A model generated the notes under the pieces. That model did not search any database, had not been told where the DNA came from, and saw nothing but the letters and a program-made list of their open reading frames with translations. A program made the translations under genes and the position numbers. A stretch of DNA of 64,000 nt from Nitrospirota bacterium. GTDB taxonomy: Bacteria; Nitrospirota; JACRHL01. Shown piece after piece: positions 18,094-26,680 of the stretch. Each line of letters begins with the position of its first letter. Positions within the stretch are counted from its first letter, which is position 1. Where the stretch lies: NCBI GenBank assembly GCA_016212085.1, contig JACRHL010000019.1:124001-188000 (forward strand), in the 5' to 3' direction.

Positions 18094-19406
18094 AGTTCAT
18101 CCGCATACTCCTGGCCAGCCTCGCGCTGTACGCGGCCGCTCCGGCCCTTGCCGCGAACGACGTGGCGCTGCCCAGGTACACGGGCGACAAACTCTCCCTC
18201 GACTTCCAGGACGCCCCGATACGGCAGATCCTGCAACTCATCGCCGACGTGTCCGCCAAGAACATGGTCATCGGCGAGGATGTCAGCGGCAACATCACCC
18301 TCAAGCTCAAGCGCGTGCCGTGGGACCAGGCGCTGGACATCGTGCTGTCCATGCACGGCCTGGGCAAGGTGGAGGAGGGCAACATCATCCGCGTCAACAC
18401 CCTCACCAACATGGCGCGCCAGCGCGACGAGGAGGGCCGCGTGAAGGCCACCCAGACCCGCGCCGAGGACCTGGTCACCCGCGTGGTGAGCGTGAACTAC
18501 AACACCGCCGAGGCGTTGCAGAAGACCATCTCCGGCAGCGGCAACTTCCTTTCCGAGCGCGGCCAGGTGAGCGCCGACGCGCGCACCAACAGCCTCATCA
18601 TCCGCGACGTGGAGAGCAGCATCGGCCAGGTGGTGGCCCTGGTGAAGGAGCTGGACTCCCCCACCCCGCAGGTGACCATCGAGGCGCGCATCGTGCAGGT
18701 GCGCCCCACCTTCAACCGCAACCTGGGCATCCAGTGGGGCGGCGGCTTCACCGCCTATAACGGCAACAGCTCCCTGGCGGTGCAGGGCATCAATCCCGGC
18801 GGCACCCAGCCGGGGCTGGGCGTGTTCTCCCCCGACTTCGCCATCAACCTGCCCACCGCCGACGCGGTGGCGGGGGTGGGGGTGAGCTTCGGCCGCCTGA
18901 TCGGCAGCCCCCTGAGCCTCGACCTGCGCCTCTCCGCCGGCGAGAGCCAGGGCCTCACCAAGATCGTCTCCACGCCCAAGGTGACCGTGCTCGACAACCA
19001 GACCGCCAAGATCGAGCAGGGCGAGAGCATCCCCTTCCAGACCCTCTCCCAGGACGGCACCCAGACCACCTTCCACGAGGCCAACCTGGCCCTGGAGGTG
19101 ACGCCGCACATCACCGGCGACGGCAAGGTGTCCATGGAGATCAAGGTGGCCAAGAACCTGCCCGGCGAAAGCCGCTCCGCCGCCGGCCCCTCCATCCTCA
19201 AGCGCGAGGCCAACACCCACGTGCTGCTGGAGGACGGCGAGACCACGGTCATCGGCGGCATCTTCGAGCGCACCCAGGTGGATTCGTCGCAGAAGGTGCC
19301 GTTCCTCAGCAAGATCCCCATCCTGGGCGTGCTGTTCAAGAACAACTCGAAGCGGGACGACACGGAGGAACTGCTCGTGTTCATCACCCCGCGCATCGTG
19401 AAGTAG
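18090..19406 (+). CDS. pilQ: Type IV pilus secretin PilQ (short form)
   Basis: Outer-membrane secretin through which the pilus emerges. After a signal peptide (about 1-24) come an STN/N0 domain (L-S-L-D-F-Q-D-A-P-I-R-Q-I-L-Q-L-I-A), one N1-type domain ending in R-T-N-S-L-I-I-R-D, and the secretin domain (V-T-I-E-A-R-I-V-Q-V, V-L-D-N-Q-T-A-K-I-E-Q-G, and the C-terminal P-I-L-G-V-L-F-K). At 438 residues it is much shorter than the usual 650-750: the N-terminal AMIN peptidoglycan-binding domains are absent. The reading frame is intact, so this is a true short form, not a truncation. Confidence 0.93.
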   Translation: MKFIRILLASLALYAAAPALAANDVALPRYTGDKLSLDFQDAPIRQILQLIADVSAKNMVIGEDVSGNITLKLKRVPWDQALDIVLSMHGLGKVEEGNIIRVNTLTNMARQRDEEGRVKATQTRAEDLVTRVVSVNYNTAEALQKTISGSGNFLSERGQVSADARTNSLIIRDVESSIGQVVALVKELDSPTPQVTIEARIVQVRPTFNRNLGIQWGGGFTAYNGNSSLAVQGINPGGTQPGLGVFSPDFAINLPTADAVAGVGVSFGRLIGSPLSLDLRLSAGESQGLTKIVSTPKVTVLDNQTAKIEQGESIPFQTLSQDGTQTTFHEANLALEVTPHITGDGKVSMEIKVAKNLPGESRSAAGPSILKREANTHVLLEDGETTVIGGIFERTQVDSSQKVPFLSKIPILGVLFKNNSKRDDTEELLVFITPRIVK

Positions 19407-19415
19407 GTTGCCGCT

Positions 19416-19931
19416 ATGCAAGGCCACACCCACCCCGTTTCACACTCCCTGCTGCGCCGCGTGGGCCTGGCCGGCGTGCTCGTGGCGGCCCTTTCGGGCT
19501 GCGGCGGCGGCTCCACCGCCTGCCACGAGTGCGTGATCGTACCCCTGGGCAGCACCGACGGCCCCAGTTTCGACGTGGGGCCCGGCGGCGCGGCGGGCCT
19601 GGGCGTCGTGGGCGGCATGGGCTTCGTGGTGCAGACCTCCGCCAGCAACCCGATCCCGGTGGCCGGCGCCACCGTCAGCCTGTGGTCCGGCGGCACCTTC
19701 GGCCCGGCGGTCATGTATACGGACGTGACCCAGACCACGCCCGCGGGCGGTTCCGATTTCCTGGAGCTGAAGACCGACGACCACGGCAACGTGCGCGTCT
19801 ACCCCTCCGCCACCGTCGGCGGCTGCGGCAGCGTCACCACCGACCAGACCGGCTCCTGGTCGGTGACCGCCGCCACCAGCAACGATCAAACCAGCGTCGT
19901 CTCCACCGTCAACCTCAAGTGCGCGCCCTGA
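19416..19931 (+). CDS. Small predicted lipoprotein of unknown function
   Basis: 171 residues with a signal peptide ending in the lipobox L-S-G-C (Cys near residue 29). The mature part is Gly/Thr/Val-rich with four further cysteines, suggesting disulfides, and looks like an all-beta Ig-like or carboxypeptidase-regulatory-type domain (P-V-A-G-A-T-V-S-L-W). I do not recognise the family. It starts 9 bp after pilQ and ends just before aroK, so it is probably co-transcribed with the pilus genes and might assist the secretin. That link is inference from position. Confidence 0.65.
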   Translation: MQGHTHPVSHSLLRRVGLAGVLVAALSGCGGGSTACHECVIVPLGSTDGPSFDVGPGGAAGLGVVGGMGFVVQTSASNPIPVAGATVSLWSGGTFGPAVMYTDVTQTTPAGGSDFLELKTDDHGNVRVYPSATVGGCGSVTTDQTGSWSVTAATSNDQTSVVSTVNLKCAP

Positions 19932-19938
19932 CGCCCCG

Positions 19939-20463
19939 TTGCCGCGCCTGTTCTTGACCGGCTTCATGGCCGCGGGCAAGAGCGCCGTGGGCCCGCGCGC
20001 GGCCCACGCGCTGGGCTACGCCGTGGTGGACCTGGACCGGGAGATCGAGCATCAGGCGGGCCGGCCCATCCCCCAGATCTTCGCCGACGACGGCGAGGCG
20101 GCCTTCCGCGACCTGGAGGCCGCCGCCCTGGCCACCGCCGCCACGCGCGAGAATTGCGTTATCATCACCGGCGGCGGCTGCGTGATCCGCGCGGACAACC
20201 GCCGCCTCATGGCACGATCGGGCCATGTGGTGTGCCTGTGGGCCACCCCCCACGCCATCGTGCGCCGCACCCGCCGGGGCCGCACCGGCCGCCCGCTGCT
20301 GGACGGGGCCAAGGCCCCCCTGGAGCACGTGACGGCCATGCTGGCGGAGCGGGAGGCGTTCTACCGCGAGTGCCACCACATCGTCGACACCACCGGGCGC
20401 ACCGTCGAGGCCGTGACGGCCGAGGTGGTGCGCCTGCACCGGGAAGGGGCATGGAAAAGGTAA
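19939..20463 (+). CDS. aroK: Shikimate kinase
   Basis: Phosphorylates shikimate at O-3 in the chorismate pathway. The P-loop is G-F-M-A-A-G-K-S, D-L-D-R-E-I-E gives the shikimate/Mg-binding Asp, and G-G-G-C-V-I is the next family motif. R-T-R-R-G-R-T-G-R-P-L-L forms the lid. The reading frame begins at TTG 19939, which gives the normal short N terminus before the P-loop; no ATG is available. It overlaps aroB by 13 bp, the standard aroKB pairing downstream of pilQ. Confidence 0.94.
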   Translation: MPRLFLTGFMAAGKSAVGPRAAHALGYAVVDLDREIEHQAGRPIPQIFADDGEAAFRDLEAAALATAATRENCVIITGGGCVIRADNRRLMARSGHVVCLWATPHAIVRRTRRGRTGRPLLDGAKAPLEHVTAMLAEREAFYRECHHIVDTTGRTVEAVTAEVVRLHREGAWKR

Positions 20464-21527
20464 CCGTTCCGCTCGGCGCCCGCGCCTACGACATCCTCAT
20501 CGGCCACGGCACCCTGCCCACGCTGGGCCAGGCCGTGGCCGCCACGGGCCTCGAGGGCCGCTGCGTGGTGGTGACCAACCCCACCGTGGGCGCCCTCTAC
20601 GAGCAGCCGGTGCTGGCCGCCCTGACGGCCGCCGGCTTTTCCGCCAGCGTGTGCCGCGTGCCCGACGGCGAGCGCTTCAAGACCGCCAAGTGGCTCGGCC
20701 GCATCCACGACCACCTGCTGGAGCAGGGGCTGGACCGGCACGGCTTCATCGTGGCCCTGGGGGGCGGCGTGGTGGGCGACATGGCGGGGTTCGCCGCCGC
20801 CACCTTCCTGCGCGGCATCCCGTTCGTGCAGGTGCCCACCACCGTGGTGGCCCAGGTGGATTCGTCCGTGGGCGGCAAGACCGGCGTCAACCACCCACGG
20901 GGCAAGAACCTCATCGGCGCCTTCCACCAGCCGCGCCTGGTGTTCATGGACATGGCGGTGCTGGCCACCCTGCCCCGCCGCGAGCTGCTCGCCGGCATGG
21001 CCGAGGTGATCAAGTACGGCGTGATCGCCGACCGGGCCTTCTTCGACTACCTGCGCGGGCACGTGGCCGCCATCCTGGCCCTCGACCCCCAGGTGATGGC
21101 CCGGGTGGTGGGGCGCTGCTGCGCGATCAAGGCCCAGGTGGTGGCGGACGACGAGACCGAGACCAGCGGCCGCCGCGCCATCCTCAACTACGGCCACACG
21201 GTGGGCCACGCCGTCGAGGCGGTGACCGGGTACCGCCGCTACAAGCACGGCGAGGCGGTGGCCATGGGCATGGTGGCCGCCGCACGCATCGCCCACAAGC
21301 TGGGGCGGCTGGATGCGCGCGCGGTGGCCGCGCAGGTGGATATTTTGGAGGCCTTCGGCCTGCCCGTCGCCCTGCCCCGGGGGATGGACCCGAACAGGGT
21401 GGTGGCCGCCCTGGGGCACGACAAGAAGGCCGCCCAGGGCCGGGTGAAGATGGTCCTGGCCAGTGCCATCGGCCAGGTGGAGCTGGTGCCCCTGGCGCCG
21501 GACGAGATCGGCCGCCTGCTGGCCTGA
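20451..21527 (+). CDS. aroB: 3-dehydroquinate synthase
   Basis: Second enzyme of the shikimate pathway, NAD- and Zn-dependent. ATG 20451 gives 358 residues. G-G-G-V-V-G-D-M-A-G-F-A-A and P-T-T-V-V-A-Q-V-D-S-S-V-G-G-K-T-G-V-N form the nucleotide/substrate site. E-V-I-K-Y-G and the N-Y-G-H-T-V-G-H-A metal ligands are intact, followed by K-H-G-E-A-V-A-x-G-M. Confidence 0.97.
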   Translation: MEKVTVPLGARAYDILIGHGTLPTLGQAVAATGLEGRCVVVTNPTVGALYEQPVLAALTAAGFSASVCRVPDGERFKTAKWLGRIHDHLLEQGLDRHGFIVALGGGVVGDMAGFAAATFLRGIPFVQVPTTVVAQVDSSVGGKTGVNHPRGKNLIGAFHQPRLVFMDMAVLATLPRRELLAGMAEVIKYGVIADRAFFDYLRGHVAAILALDPQVMARVVGRCCAIKAQVVADDETETSGRRAILNYGHTVGHAVEAVTGYRRYKHGEAVAMGMVAAARIAHKLGRLDARAVAAQVDILEAFGLPVALPRGMDPNRVVAALGHDKKAAQGRVKMVLASAIGQVELVPLAPDEIGRLLA

Positions 21528-21721
21528 ACCGGCCCCGGCTCGGGACCGGCGCGGCGCACGCCGAATAGATACGTTGTGGCAAAAGGTGGCGGGGCCCGTT
21601 TTGCCGTTTTCCATTTACGGTGTATCTTGAAAAGGCGGAGCGGTCGCACACCCTACCCCGGCGGCCCTGGACACGCCACCTTCAACACGCCTTGCATCGG
21701 ACGCGTTTTTTCCTGATCCCC

Positions 21722-23599
21722 ATGCGTACAAACGGCCTCGGGCATTGGCCCGCCGGGTTGCGTGCCGCGCTGCTGGCCGCGCTGCTGGCGGGCTGCGGCG
21801 GCAGCGGCGGCGGCACCGTGTTGCAGGCCGCCGGCGCCCTGTGCGGCGGGCTGGTGTCCATCCCCAAGCCGCAGGCGGGCGACAGCCTGGCCAAGGCCGG
21901 CTTCAAGTGGGAGCGGCTGGCCCCGGCGGGGGCGCCGCCGCCCGTGCTGGCCGGCGGCGCCGCCTACGAGCCCCGGCCCCAGTCCAAGGCCCTGCGCGCG
22001 GTGGGCGGCGCCAGCGCCTGCGCCAACCTGAACATCACCGGCAACGCCGACGGCCAGCCGTTCACCATGGGCGGCACCGTCACCTACGAGGACCGGCTGT
22101 ACAACGCCAACGGCTTCACCGGCGCCAGGCCGTCCAAGCCGGTGCGCGGCGCCACCGTCGAGGTGGTGCGCTGCATCGACGGGGTGACCCTGGCCACCGG
22201 CGCCACCGGCCAGAACGGCGCCTTCAGCGTCACCGCCACCAACCCCGCCAGCTCCCCCGCCGGGGTCTATGTGCGCGTGCTGGCCGACGCGGCGGTGGCC
22301 GACGCCTACCACGCCCGCGTCACCGACCACCAGTCGGTGCTCTACGCGGTGGCCCACAGCGCCGTGGACGAGCGCACCGGCGGCAGCTTCCTCACCCAGA
22401 ACCTGCACGCCACCGAGGCGCTGGGGGTGGGCGGCGCCTTCAACATCCTCGACGTGACCCAGACCGGCCTGGAATACGTGGACGCGGGCCTGGGCATCGC
22501 CGCCCCCGGCCTGACCGACCTCACCCTGGTGTGGAGCGAGGGCATCACCGCCGAGACCGTGTTCAACCCGACCACCCATACCATCACCCTGGTCTCCAGC
22601 GCCTTCGACACGGACGACTACGACGACATGGTCATCATGCACGAGGTGGGGCACTTCATTGCCGACCAGGTCTCCCAGGACGACTCGCCGGGGGGCATGC
22701 ACATCCTGGGCGACACCACCCAGGACGCGCGCCTGTCCTGGTCGGAGGGGTGGGGCAACTTCTTCGCCTCCGCCGGCAACGACCGCACCACCTATGTGGA
22801 CACGGACGGGACCAGCGGCTGGCTGATCTCCTTCGACCTGGAGACGCGCCGCATCACCGGCACCACCGCCACCATCGGCACCGGCGCCACCAACGAGCTG
22901 GGCGTGGCCGCCACCCTGTGGGACGCCCTGGACAGCCCCCTCTCCGACGGCAGCGAGGACCAGTCCGACCTGGGGCCGGGCCCGGTGCTGGGCGCCCTGG
23001 CCGACCTCAAGGGCATCACCCAGAGCGTCGATTTCGGCCGCTACGTGGGCAAGCTGCGCGCCTACATGCAGAACGCCCAGGAGATGGCCAACTTCGCCCA
23101 GGCCGCCTCCCTCCAGGGCATCGCCGTGGCGGTGGACGCGGGCGACCCCGACCTGCCGGGAAACGGCACCCTGGCCGGCGCCAGGCCCATCACCACGCCG
23201 CTGCCGGGAGCGTCGCGGGTGGTCAACGCCAACCTGGCGTTCGACGCCACCGGCGCCAGCAAGGACGAAGACCTGTTCCAGGTCACCCTGAGCGCCGGGG
23301 TCTCCTACTCCATGTGCACCTTCAACCTGGCGGACGGGGCCGACACCGCCATCGACCTGCTGTCCGCCGGCGGCACCGTGGTGGCCGCCAACGACAACTA
23401 CAACGGCCAGACCTACTCGGCCGGGTGCGGGGGCGCCTTCGCCTGCCCCGCCAACGACACCACCACCCTGGCCTCGTCGGTCACCGTCGTCCCCGGCGCC
23501 GACGCCAGCTACTACGTGCGCGTCAAGCGCGCGGCCGGCGCGCCGCCGTCCGCCGGGCTGTTCGGCGCCTACAGCCTCATGATCGCCGCCACGCCATAG
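21722..23599 (+). CDS. Predicted gluzincin-type metallopeptidase lipoprotein
   Basis: 625-residue surface or periplasmic lipoprotein. The signal peptide ends in L-L-A-G-C (Cys near residue 22), followed by a Gly/Ser linker. A carboxypeptidase-regulatory-like beta domain lies at about 95-195. The peptidase core has H307-E-V-G-H311 and, 31 residues on, W-S-E342-G-W-G-N-F-F, which fits an HExxH plus Glu zinc site. The C-terminal region (about 500-625: D-E-D-L-F-Q-V-T-L and Y-Y-V-R-V-K-R) resembles a pre-peptidase C-terminal (PPC) domain. ATG 21722 is chosen because it starts the signal peptide; the upstream in-frame extension is not signal-like. Substrate unknown. Confidence 0.7.
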   Translation: MRTNGLGHWPAGLRAALLAALLAGCGGSGGGTVLQAAGALCGGLVSIPKPQAGDSLAKAGFKWERLAPAGAPPPVLAGGAAYEPRPQSKALRAVGGASACANLNITGNADGQPFTMGGTVTYEDRLYNANGFTGARPSKPVRGATVEVVRCIDGVTLATGATGQNGAFSVTATNPASSPAGVYVRVLADAAVADAYHARVTDHQSVLYAVAHSAVDERTGGSFLTQNLHATEALGVGGAFNILDVTQTGLEYVDAGLGIAAPGLTDLTLVWSEGITAETVFNPTTHTITLVSSAFDTDDYDDMVIMHEVGHFIADQVSQDDSPGGMHILGDTTQDARLSWSEGWGNFFASAGNDRTTYVDTDGTSGWLISFDLETRRITGTTATIGTGATNELGVAATLWDALDSPLSDGSEDQSDLGPGPVLGALADLKGITQSVDFGRYVGKLRAYMQNAQEMANFAQAASLQGIAVAVDAGDPDLPGNGTLAGARPITTPLPGASRVVNANLAFDATGASKDEDLFQVTLSAGVSYSMCTFNLADGADTAIDLLSAGGTVVAANDNYNGQTYSAGCGGAFACPANDTTTLASSVTVVPGADASYYVRVKRAAGAPPSAGLFGAYSLMIAATP

Positions 23600-23676
23600 C
23601 GGGCGCCCCCCGCGGACAGACGGCGCGCGCGGGGGGATGCCTTGCGGGCCTGTTCAATAAAAGACGATATTCACAA

Positions 23677-23820
23677 GGGCACCTCTATTAACCGTCGCGA
23701 GCGCCCCGAGTGCAAGGCGGACTTAAGCGTAGAACCCGAGACATATCATGGGGATAGGCGATGGTTCGAGCACCGCCCAACGCAGCAATCGGAGCGCGCA
23801 GCAGGTTAATTGAGGGGCCC
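23677..23820 (+). mobile_element. MITE family A, copy 2 (short class)
   Basis: 144-bp element, left end GGGCACCTCTATTAACC, right end GGTTAATTGAGGGGCCC (three changes from the consensus end). Flanked by a perfect 4-bp direct repeat ACAA (23673-23676 and 23821-23824). The interior contains the TATC-ATGGG-GATA hairpin and GGTTCGAGCACCGC. It occupies the gap between the metallopeptidase gene and rrf2. Confidence 0.9.
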
Positions 23821-23922
23821 ACAAGACGACCTTCGGCGGGCGCGTGTCCGGCATTGTGCCGAAAGGGCCCCAAATGACACGTTTCCAACATCCCCCTTGA
23901 GGCCCGCCCCGGCCACGCCGAT

Positions 23923-23951
23923 AAAAAAGCCGCCGCGCGCGCGGTTTTTTT
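23923..23951 (+). terminator. Terminator-like palindrome upstream of rrf2
   Basis: A6 (23923-23928), the self-complementary CCGCGCGCGCGG (23933-23944) and T7 (23945-23951). The GC core plus T-run could stop transcription from the left before the rrf2 promoter. The stem can only form with a small loop, so strength is uncertain. Confidence 0.4.
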
Positions 23952-23974
23952 CCAGCCGACCCGCCATGACCGCC

Positions 23975-24003
23975 TTGACACTTCCGGCCCCGCCGGATAA
24001 AAT
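23975..24003 (+). promoter_or_regulatory. Sigma-70-type promoter for rrf2-aprA-aprB
   Basis: TTGACA (23975-23980), 17-bp spacer, TAAAAT (23998-24003): a near-perfect housekeeping promoter, rare in this GC-rich background. It starts transcription about 25-30 bp before the rrf2 GTG, so the rrf2 leader is very short. Confidence 0.8.
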
Positions 24004-24025
24004 TCCGTACTAATTCGATCGGAAT
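24002..24025 (+). promoter_or_regulatory. Candidate operator over the rrf2 promoter
   Basis: Inverted repeat ATTCCG (24002-24007), 12-bp spacer, CGGAAT (24020-24025), overlapping the -10 edge and transcription start. Rrf2 dimers bind palindromes of about this span, so repression of its own operon by the adjacent regulator is a reasonable inference. Confidence 0.45.
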
Positions 24026-24033
24026 ACTGCAAC

Positions 24034-24465
24034 GTGAAATTCTCCGCCCGCTCCCAATACGCGCTCGAAGCCATGCTGGCCCTGACCTCCGCCCAGGGCG
24101 GAAGCCCCATCCAGGTGCGCAACATCTCCCGCGAGCACGGCATCCCGGTGCGCTTCCTCGAACAGATCATGGCCGCCCTGAAGAAGGCCGGCCTGGTGAA
24201 AAGCATCCGCGGCGCCCGGGGCGGCTACCTGCTGGGCCACGAGCCCGCCACCATCCAGGTGGCGCAGATCCTCCACGCGGTGGAGGGCCCCATCCGCGAG
24301 GAGGTCACCGTGGGCGCCCAGCCCGCCGCCACCCAGGTGGTGCAGGCCCTGTGGGGCGACGCCCAGGACGCGGTGCGCACCCTGTTCGAGGGCATCTCGC
24401 TGGACGAGCTGGCCAAGCGCAAGGAGCACCTGGAAGGCGCCCGCTCCCTGATGTACCACATCTAA
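24034..24465 (+). CDS. Rrf2-family transcriptional regulator, cysteine-less
   Basis: 143-residue winged-helix regulator: M-K-F-S-A-R-S-Q-Y-A-L-E-A-M-L at the N terminus, recognition helix in I-P-V-R-F-L-E-Q-I-M-A-A-L, wing in G-A-R-G-G-Y-L-L. Fe-S members such as IscR and NsrR carry three cysteines in the dimerisation loop; this protein has none, so it should not bind a cluster. That makes it closer to CymR, which controls sulfur metabolism through protein contacts with cysteine synthase. It lies 26 bp before aprA behind a strong promoter, so it probably regulates the apr genes. Start is GTG 24034. Confidence 0.9.
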   Translation: MKFSARSQYALEAMLALTSAQGGSPIQVRNISREHGIPVRFLEQIMAALKKAGLVKSIRGARGGYLLGHEPATIQVAQILHAVEGPIREEVTVGAQPAATQVVQALWGDAQDAVRTLFEGISLDELAKRKEHLEGARSLMYHI

Positions 24466-24491
24466 CCCCGATCCGCCCCACGAGGAACCCG

Positions 24492-26258
24492 ATGGAACGC
24501 CCGGAACTCCAGACCATCAACCGCATCACCCACGAGAGCGACGTGCTCATCATCGGTGGCGGCACCGCCGGCTGCATCGCCGCGGCGGAGCTGAAGGAAA
24601 AGTATCCGCACCTGTCGGTGAACATCGTCGAGAAGGCCCACGTGGACCGCTCCGGCTGCCTGGCGGCGGGCATGAACGCCATCAACGCCTACCTGAACCC
24701 CGGCGAGACCCCGGAGAGCTTCGTCAAGTACGTGCGCTACGACTCCTGCGGCCTGATCCGCGAGGATCTGGTGAAGTCCATGGCCGAGCTGTTCGAGTAC
24801 TCGGTGAAGAAGGTCGAGGCGTGGGGCCTGCCCATCCTGTGCGACGACAACGGCAACTACGCGCCGCGCGGCCGCTGGAACATCAAGATCAACGGCGAGA
24901 GCCTGAAGCCCATCCTGGCCAAGGCCGCCCGCGACGCGGGGGCGGGCATCTACAACTGGGTGGTGGTCACCAGCCTGCTCATGGACGGCGAGCGCTGCGC
25001 CGGCGCCGTGGGCTTCTCGCTGCGCACCAACACCTTCTACGTCTTCAAGGCCAAGGCCACCATCATCGCCACCGGCGGCGCCGCCGGCCTGTACAAGCCC
25101 AACAACGCCCACGACGCCCAGCACAAAACCTGGTACTCGCCGTTCAACAACGGCGCCGGCTACGCCATGGGCATCCGCAAGGGCGCCGAGATGACCTCGT
25201 TCGAGATGCGCTACGTGGCCTTGCGCACCAAGGACGCCATCGCCCCCACCGGCACCCTGGCCCTGGGCGTGAACGCCCCGCTGGTGAACAGCAAGGGCGA
25301 GAAGTTCATGCAGACCCGGTACGCCCACCTGGGCGGCGACGGCGCCCCCACCCCCTACCGCGCCTACGGCCCCATCCAGGAGGTGAAGGCCGGCCGCGGC
25401 CCCTGCTACCTGGACACCACGCACATCTCCGATGAGCAGTCGCGCCAGCTCAAGGCGGCGTACCTCGACATGTACCCCTCCCAGGTCCTCTACTGGGCCG
25501 CCAACGACATCGACCCCGCCCATCACCCGGTGGAGGTGCAGACCACCGAGCCCTACATCGTGGGCGGCCACTGCCAGGGCGGCTACTGGATCGACAACGA
25601 CCGCCGCACCACCATCCCCGGCCTCTACGCCACCGGCGACGTGGCGGGCGGCGCCCCGTTCAAGTTCGTGTCCGGCTGCTGGGCCGAGGGCATCCTGGCG
25701 GCGCGCCACGCGGGCGGGTGGGTGGACGGGGTGGCCACGCCCCAGGTGGACCACCTCCAGATCGAGCGCGAGTACCAGCGCACCTTCGACCCCCTGTTCA
25801 ACTACGGCAAGGTCAAGTTCGGCGTGCGCCCCTACGACATGGAGGTGCGCATGCAGAAGATCATGGAGGAGTACGCCGGCGGCACCTCGCAGAACTACGA
25901 GATGAACGAGGAGCGCCTGCAACTGGCCCGCAAGTACATGGACCAGCTCCCCGCCCAGTTCGACCAGCTGGTGGTGGCCGACATGCACGACCTGATGCGC
26001 GCCCACGAGGTGATGGACCGGGTGACCGTGGGCCAAGTGCTCATCGAGCACCTCATGGCCCGCAAGGAGACCCGCTGGCCCTCCTACCAGACCCGCACCG
26101 ACTACCCGGAGCGCGACGACCTGAACTGGCTCAAGTTCGTCAACACCCGCATGGACCCGGCCACCGGCAAGGTCGAGGTGCTGTTCCGCCCCTACGAGCA
26201 GATCGTCGAGGGCGACCGCTACCACCCGGGCCACAAGCCCCGGCCCGCCGCCAAGTAG
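24492..26258 (+). CDS. aprA: Adenylylsulfate reductase, alpha subunit
   Basis: FAD subunit of dissimilatory APS reductase, interconverting APS and sulfite plus AMP. The FAD loop I-I-G-G-G-T-A-G-C-I-A-A-A-E-L starts about residue 18. N-A-I-N-A-Y-L-N, F-E-M-R-Y-V and the second FAD block G-L-Y-A-T-G-D-V-A-G-G-A-P are intact. ATG 24492 (after GAGGAACCC) gives 588 residues, slightly shorter than many homologues (610-660). With aprB and sat adjacent, and no assimilatory cys genes, the role is dissimilatory, most likely sulfite oxidation. Electron-acceptor partners (AprM or Qmo) are not in the window. Confidence 0.97.
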   Translation: MERPELQTINRITHESDVLIIGGGTAGCIAAAELKEKYPHLSVNIVEKAHVDRSGCLAAGMNAINAYLNPGETPESFVKYVRYDSCGLIREDLVKSMAELFEYSVKKVEAWGLPILCDDNGNYAPRGRWNIKINGESLKPILAKAARDAGAGIYNWVVVTSLLMDGERCAGAVGFSLRTNTFYVFKAKATIIATGGAAGLYKPNNAHDAQHKTWYSPFNNGAGYAMGIRKGAEMTSFEMRYVALRTKDAIAPTGTLALGVNAPLVNSKGEKFMQTRYAHLGGDGAPTPYRAYGPIQEVKAGRGPCYLDTTHISDEQSRQLKAAYLDMYPSQVLYWAANDIDPAHHPVEVQTTEPYIVGGHCQGGYWIDNDRRTTIPGLYATGDVAGGAPFKFVSGCWAEGILAARHAGGWVDGVATPQVDHLQIEREYQRTFDPLFNYGKVKFGVRPYDMEVRMQKIMEEYAGGTSQNYEMNEERLQLARKYMDQLPAQFDQLVVADMHDLMRAHEVMDRVTVGQVLIEHLMARKETRWPSYQTRTDYPERDDLNWLKFVNTRMDPATGKVEVLFRPYEQIVEGDRYHPGHKPRPAAK

Positions 26259-26288
26259 GCCCACACACCCGCAAGCACGAGAGACCCC

Positions 26289-26672
26289 ATGCCCGTCATC
26301 GTCGATCCCGATCTCTGCAACGGCTGTTACAACTCCAAGCAGCCCCCCTGCGTGCGCATGTGCCCCGGCGACCTGATCGTCAAGGACTTCCAGACCAACC
26401 AGGCCTACCTGAAGTACGTGGACGACTGCTGGGACTGCCTGCCCTGCGTGAAGGCCTGCCCGGAGGAGGCCATCCGCTTCCAGCTCTCGTACCAGATGGG
26501 CTTCTACAACGCCTCGCTGCAACCCCACGTGCACAAGGACCGCCAGCACATCACCTGGACCAGCGTGGACTGCAACGGCAAGGTGGAGGAGTTCCAGATC
26601 CGCACCAAGGTGCTGCCCGTGGCCCTGGACGAGAAGATCGAGGGCGAGACCACGCCCGACTTCTCCATTTGA
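26289..26672 (+). CDS. aprB: Adenylylsulfate reductase, beta subunit
   Basis: Electron-transfer subunit with two [4Fe-4S] clusters. Eight cysteines are visible in two groups: Cys10, Cys13, Cys21, Cys25 and Cys47, Cys50, Cys53, Cys57. The longer spacing in the first group is characteristic of AprB. The C-terminal tail that wraps AprA is present but short: 127 residues against about 145-165 in many homologues. Start ATG 26289, 30 bp after aprA. Confidence 0.96.
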   Translation: MPVIVDPDLCNGCYNSKQPPCVRMCPGDLIVKDFQTNQAYLKYVDDCWDCLPCVKACPEEAIRFQLSYQMGFYNASLQPHVHKDRQHITWTSVDCNGKVEEFQIRTKVLPVALDEKIEGETTPDFSI

Positions 26673-26680
26673 TTCCATTC

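Noticed and set aside
18090-19406. pilQ truncated by frameshift
   Set aside because: The frame has a normal start with a signal peptide and ends in the conserved secretin C terminus. The missing AMIN region lies before the start, and pilP occupies that space intact.
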